Assembly: GCA_946887065.1 (NCBI GenBank)
Contig: CAMPKL010000163.1
Location: 1-7,449 of the forward strand
Origin: an uncultured Bryobacterales bacterium
Lineage (GTDB): Bacteria > Acidobacteriota > Terriglobia > Bryobacterales > UBA6623
Length of the DNA stretch: 7,449 bases
Direction: 5' to 3'
This document shows positions 5,243-7,449 of the stretch, piece by piece; positions within the stretch are counted from its first letter, which is position 1, and every line of letters starts with the position of its first letter. The position numbers and the translations under genes were made by a program. Below the pieces are notes generated by a model. It worked only from the letters and a program-made list of their open reading frames with translations, had not been told where the DNA came from and ran no database searches.

Positions 5243-5752
5243 GTGCTGATCGCCCTGGCAGGCCTACCCGGTTCAGGCAAGACAACTTTGGCCGAAGCTC
5301 TGCAGCGGCTGACCGGCTCTCCCGTACTCAATAAGGATACAGCCCGCCAGACGTTTCTGCCGGGCCGCACTCAATACTCGGACGCTGACAACGACGCCGT
5401 GGTCGAGAGCCTTCTGCAGCAAGCCGAGGATCTCCTCCTGGCCGGGACCAAGGCCGTCATACTCGATGGCCGCACGTTTTCGAAGCGCCGCCAGGTCGAG
5501 CGTCTGCGCAGGTTTCCGCTGCCCTTGCTGATCGTCGAATGCCGCTGTTCGGAACAAACCGCCCTCAGACGTATCGACCAGGATGTCGAGCACCCCGCCC
5601 CCGACCGTTCAGCGGACTTGTACCGCAGGCTCCGCGATTCTGCCGACCCCATCAATGCCGACTTCGTAGTCGATACCGATGCGCTGAGCGCGGATCAAGC
5701 CGCACGGCTAGTCGAACGTCATATGAGCGACGTCGCTGCCCGTCCGCTCTAG
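5243..5752 (+). CDS. P-loop kinase-like ATP-binding protein (AAA_33/zeta-toxin-like fold)
   Basis: This is a 169-residue cytoplasmic nucleoside-triphosphate-binding protein. The Walker A loop GLPGSGKT (7-14) comes straight after the first strand, which supports GTG 5243 as the start because no upstream sequence is missing. NKDTAR (30-35) is the substrate-side motif seen in this group (a D-x-x-R after strand 2), VILDG (72-76) is the Walker B-like strand, and an arginine-rich lid (109-131) and DPINADFVVDT (135-145) complete the adenylate-kinase-like fold. Relatives phosphorylate small molecules, nucleic acid ends or, in zeta toxins, UDP-sugars. The substrate here cannot be assigned. No antitoxin-like partner gene is next to it, so a toxin role is not supported. 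The last 45 bases overlap the 3' end of the opposing CYTH gene. There is no good binding site before the start; expression may be low or leaderless. Confidence 0.78.
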   Translation: MLIALAGLPGSGKTTLAEALQRLTGSPVLNKDTARQTFLPGRTQYSDADNDAVVESLLQQAEDLLLAGTKAVILDGRTFSKRRQVERLRRFPLPLLIVECRCSEQTALRRIDQDVEHPAPDRSADLYRRLRDSADPINADFVVDTDALSADQAARLVERHMSDVAARPL

Positions 5753-6256
5753 CCACGCTTCAAACAAATCGCGATAGGTGTCGAGCAGATAGTCCGCCTT
5801 CGAAAAGCCCAGACCCGCCGCCGTCTGATCGATCCAGGCCGGCTCCCCTTCCATCTCGGCGAAATCGCCGATAGGCGTTTCATCGACTTCTATCACCCCG
5901 GGTTCGCCGTCCTTGCGAAACGTCGTGCGGCGCTTTTCATAGATCCACAACGGCACATAGCCGAGGCCCACAAGTACCTGCCGGGCTTGCTCGGCATCGC
6001 CGGTTTCAAACTGATGTTCCTCGCGGACCTTATGCGGGCCGTTGTCGCCCGCAGGCAATTTGACGGTGACGATCGCTCGATCTTCAATCTGGCGGACGCG
6101 CAAGAGCCGCCGGCTATGTAGGAGCCCTTTATCCGGCGTGTCGAAAACGGTATTGCGCTCGAAGACTTGCTTATCGGGTTTCCAGCCGCATTCGGCGAGC
6201 TTCGAACGAAAGGCAGCGGCGTCAGCGAGACGCAGCTTGACTTCGGTTTCGCGCAT
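5708..6256 (-). CDS. CYTH-domain protein (class IV adenylate cyclase/triphosphatase-like)
   Basis: This 182-residue protein has the CYTH fold, a beta tunnel that binds triphosphate compounds with divalent metal. The defining ExExK motif is present as ETEVK (3-7). The basic and acidic tunnel residues appear in the usual order: LLRVR (51-55), TVKLP (64-68), REEH (78-81), YEKRR (106-110) and EVDETPIGDFAEMEG (123-137). The ending, GFSKADYLLDTYRDLF (150-165), matches the CyaB-type (class IV) branch. Family members include CyaB adenylate cyclases, thiamine triphosphatase and inorganic triphosphatases. Most bacterial CYTH proteins are thought to be triphosphatases, so cyclic AMP synthesis should not be assumed. 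Its ATG follows directly on the stop codon of the prenyl synthase gene (TAA then ATG), so it should be translated from the same mRNA, probably by re-initiation. Its 3' end overlaps the opposing kinase-like gene by 45 bases. Confidence 0.87.
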   Translation of the reverse strand: MRETEVKLRLADAAAFRSKLAECGWKPDKQVFERNTVFDTPDKGLLHSRRLLRVRQIEDRAIVTVKLPAGDNGPHKVREEHQFETGDAEQARQVLVGLGYVPLWIYEKRRTTFRKDGEPGVIEVDETPIGDFAEMEGEPAWIDQTAAGLGFSKADYLLDTYRDLFEAWLERTGSDVAHMTFD

Positions 6257-7261
6257 TTAGACCTGGCGGTCGACGATCCAATCGGCGATCGAAATGAGCG
6301 CGCGTTTATAGGGCGTTTCGCCAAGAGGACCAAGCGCCTCGACCGCCGTTTCGATATAGTCGGCCGCGCGGCGCTGCACGGCTTCGGCTGAACCGTAGCG
6401 GTCGAGCAAGGCGGCGATGTTCGACGCAGGCGTCGCTTCGTAACCGCCCTCGCGAATGACCGTCGCAACTTGCTCGCGTTCTTCGGCTGTACAGCTATTG
6501 AGCGCTAAAATCAGCGGCAAAGTGACTTTGCCTTCGCGCAAATCGTTGGCGACCGGCTTGCCCAGAGCCTCTTCGGTCGCATGGAAGTCGAGCAGATCGT
6601 CGGTCAGTTGGAAGGCCATGCCGAGGTTCCAACCATAGTTGCCGCAACGGTTCTCAAGTTCTTCGTCCGCCCCGGCGGCGAGCGCCCCAAAGCGCGCGCA
6701 AACCGAGAACAGGCAGGCCGTCTTGCGGTGCACCAATTCCAGATATTCAGTCTCGCTGACGTCAACGCGACCGACCAGTTCGCTTTGCATCAGTTCGCCT
6801 TCAACCATCGTTTGGGTCAGCTCGATCAGCAAATCGAGCAAGCGGAATTGGCGCTCTTGCAGCGTCAGGTGAAACGCCTGCATGTACAGCCAATCGCCGG
6901 CCAGCACGCTTGTTTGGTTGCCCCAACGCTGATTGGTCGACGGCTTGCCGCGGCGCACGGTCGCTTCATCAATGACGTCGTCGTGAACCAGCGTCGCGGT
7001 GTGCACGATCTCCGTAACCGCTCCAAGACGGACCGCGGCATCATCGGTTGAACCGAGCGCGCGAGCGATCAGCAGCACCAACACGGGACGCAGCCGCTTG
7101 CCGCCGCTCGATTGCAAATGATGGGAAATCGCCGTCACCGCTTCGACCGAGCAAACGGTATCGAGTTCGATCGCCTTCTCGACCTTGATCAGGTCGGCGG
7201 CAACCAGGGCCATGACTTCGCCGCGCGTGAGCGGCGCCGTTCTTGAAGCGGGCGTGGACAC
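6257..7261 (-). CDS. Long-chain polyprenyl diphosphate synthase (IspB/HepT-like)
   Basis: This 334-residue all-helical trans-prenyltransferase adds isopentenyl diphosphate units to an allylic primer to make a long polyprenyl diphosphate, usually the side chain of menaquinone or ubiquinone. The substrate loop GGKRLRP (53-59), first Asp-rich motif DDVID (94-98), second motif DDLLD (221-225) and GKPVANDLREGKVTLPL (234-250) are all intact. Before the first motif the sequence is HTATLVH: the fifth residue upstream is Ala rather than an aromatic residue, as in long-chain enzymes, so farnesyl or geranylgeranyl products are less likely. The exact chain length cannot be read. GTG 7261 is chosen because it keeps the N-terminal helix; ATG 7213 (residue 17) is an alternative. 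It lies 23 bases after the tatD-like gene and abuts the CYTH gene, which indicates one leftward operon. The binding site is weak (AGG about nine bases before the GTG). Confidence 0.92.
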   Translation of the reverse strand: MSTPASRTAPLTRGEVMALVAADLIKVEKAIELDTVCSVEAVTAISHHLQSSGGKRLRPVLVLLIARALGSTDDAAVRLGAVTEIVHTATLVHDDVIDEATVRRGKPSTNQRWGNQTSVLAGDWLYMQAFHLTLQERQFRLLDLLIELTQTMVEGELMQSELVGRVDVSETEYLELVHRKTACLFSVCARFGALAAGADEELENRCGNYGWNLGMAFQLTDDLLDFHATEEALGKPVANDLREGKVTLPLILALNSCTAEEREQVATVIREGGYEATPASNIAALLDRYGSAEAVQRRAADYIETAVEALGPLGETPYKRALISIADWIVDRQV

Positions 7262-7284
7262 GAGAGAAACCTAAGTTTAGCCTG

Positions 7285-7449
7285 TCAGCTAGACGCCTGC
7301 AAACCGAACAAGCGGCGGAAGTTAGCGGTTGTGAAGCGGGCCAGATCGGCGAACTCCTCCCCGCGAATCTCAGCCAGCTGCCGCGCCGTCTCGACCACGA
7401 ACTTCGGTTCGTTACGGCGAATCTTGCGATAGGGCTCAGGCGTTAGATA
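7285..7449 (-). CDS. TatD-family metal-dependent hydrolase, C-terminal end
   Basis: Only the last 54 residues lie in the window; the gene continues past the right edge. The reading starts YLTPEPYR (residues 1-8) and contains RRNEPKFVVETA (11-22) and TTANFRRLFGL (40-50), stopping at TGA 7287-7285. This is the characteristic C-terminus of TatD/YcfH-type hydrolases: in complete proteins the YL is preceded by the metal-binding ETDAP, whose aspartate would lie just outside the window. The NEP and final TT-NF--LF motifs are typical. TatD proteins are TIM-barrel enzymes with two metal ions and DNase activity (3'-5' exonuclease or AP endonuclease) in the cytoplasm. It precedes the prenyl synthase by 23 bases on the same strand and is probably the upstream gene of that operon. 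Confidence 0.85.
   Translation of the reverse strand, partial: YLTPEPYRKIRRNEPKFVVETARQLAEIRGEEFADLARFTTANFRRLFGLQASS

Noticed and set aside
4692..5249. 185-codon forward frame opposite the VWA gene
   Set aside because: No recognisable motif, while the opposite strand encodes a complete VWA domain with a signal peptide.
5243..6256. A toxin-antitoxin pair formed by the zeta-toxin-like kinase and its neighbour
   Set aside because: The neighbour is convergent, belongs to a prenyl-synthase operon and is a CYTH enzyme, and there is no small antitoxin gene upstream of the kinase.
5708..6256. A cyclic-nucleotide defence system built on the CYTH protein as cyclase
   Set aside because: No effector with a nucleotide sensor, nuclease or membrane-pore domain is nearby, and the operon context is housekeeping; adenylate cyclase activity is only one option for the family.
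7243..7446. 67-codon forward frame at the right edge
   Set aside because: The reverse strand here encodes a recognisable TatD C-terminus, so the forward frame is its shadow.
1..7449. CRISPR arrays, insertion sequences, attachment sites, tRNA or rRNA genes
   Set aside because: No regularly spaced repeats, transposase motifs, terminal repeats flanking a gene or RNA-gene-like cloverleafs were seen while reading both strands.

Overview
The window (about 60% G+C by eye) is a densely packed piece of bacterial chromosome. It most likely comes from an acidobacterium, probably of the Solibacter/Bryobacter type. The main reason is the secreted von Willebrand A protein, which has the layout of the VWFA-related family that is greatly expanded in Acidobacteriota. 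The two secreted TPR proteins beginning MLRKGLILL fit the same group. This is an inference from protein style; no marker gene is present.

Layout. Positions 1-139 hold a strong rightward rho-independent terminator (35-66) and the control region of the first gene. Rightward genes: a LOG/TIGR00730-family nucleotide hydrolase (140-928), then two tandem paralogous exported TPR proteins (1024-2304 and 2374-3237). The first paralog carries an extra beta-sandwich domain and a Gly/Gln-rich linker that the second lacks. Facing them are two leftward exported proteins: a parvulin-type peptidyl-prolyl isomerase (3251-4162) and the VWA protein (4215-5183). A short divergent gap leads to a small rightward P-loop kinase-like protein (5243-5752). 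Its 3' end overlaps, tail to tail, a leftward CYTH-domain protein (5708-6256). That gene abuts a long-chain polyprenyl diphosphate synthase (6257-7261), preceded by the 3' end of a TatD-family metal hydrolase (7285-7449, cut by the window edge).

How they fit together. The middle block (1024-5183) encodes four proteins in a row with Sec signal peptides, all likely in the periplasm or envelope. Each is predicted to start with Gln after cleavage. The right block (tatD, prenyl synthase, CYTH) reads as one leftward operon; the prenyl synthase probably makes the quinone side chain. The LOG protein and the kinase are cytoplasmic and unrelated.

There is no mobile element, CRISPR array, RNA gene, toxin-antitoxin pair or recognisable defence system, and no gap above 300 bases. 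I do not see a wholly new system. The most interesting points are the domain-swapped tandem TPR paralogs with a shared leader, the run of Gln-starting exported proteins, a perfect palindrome beside the isomerase promoter, and a 45-base convergent gene overlap.
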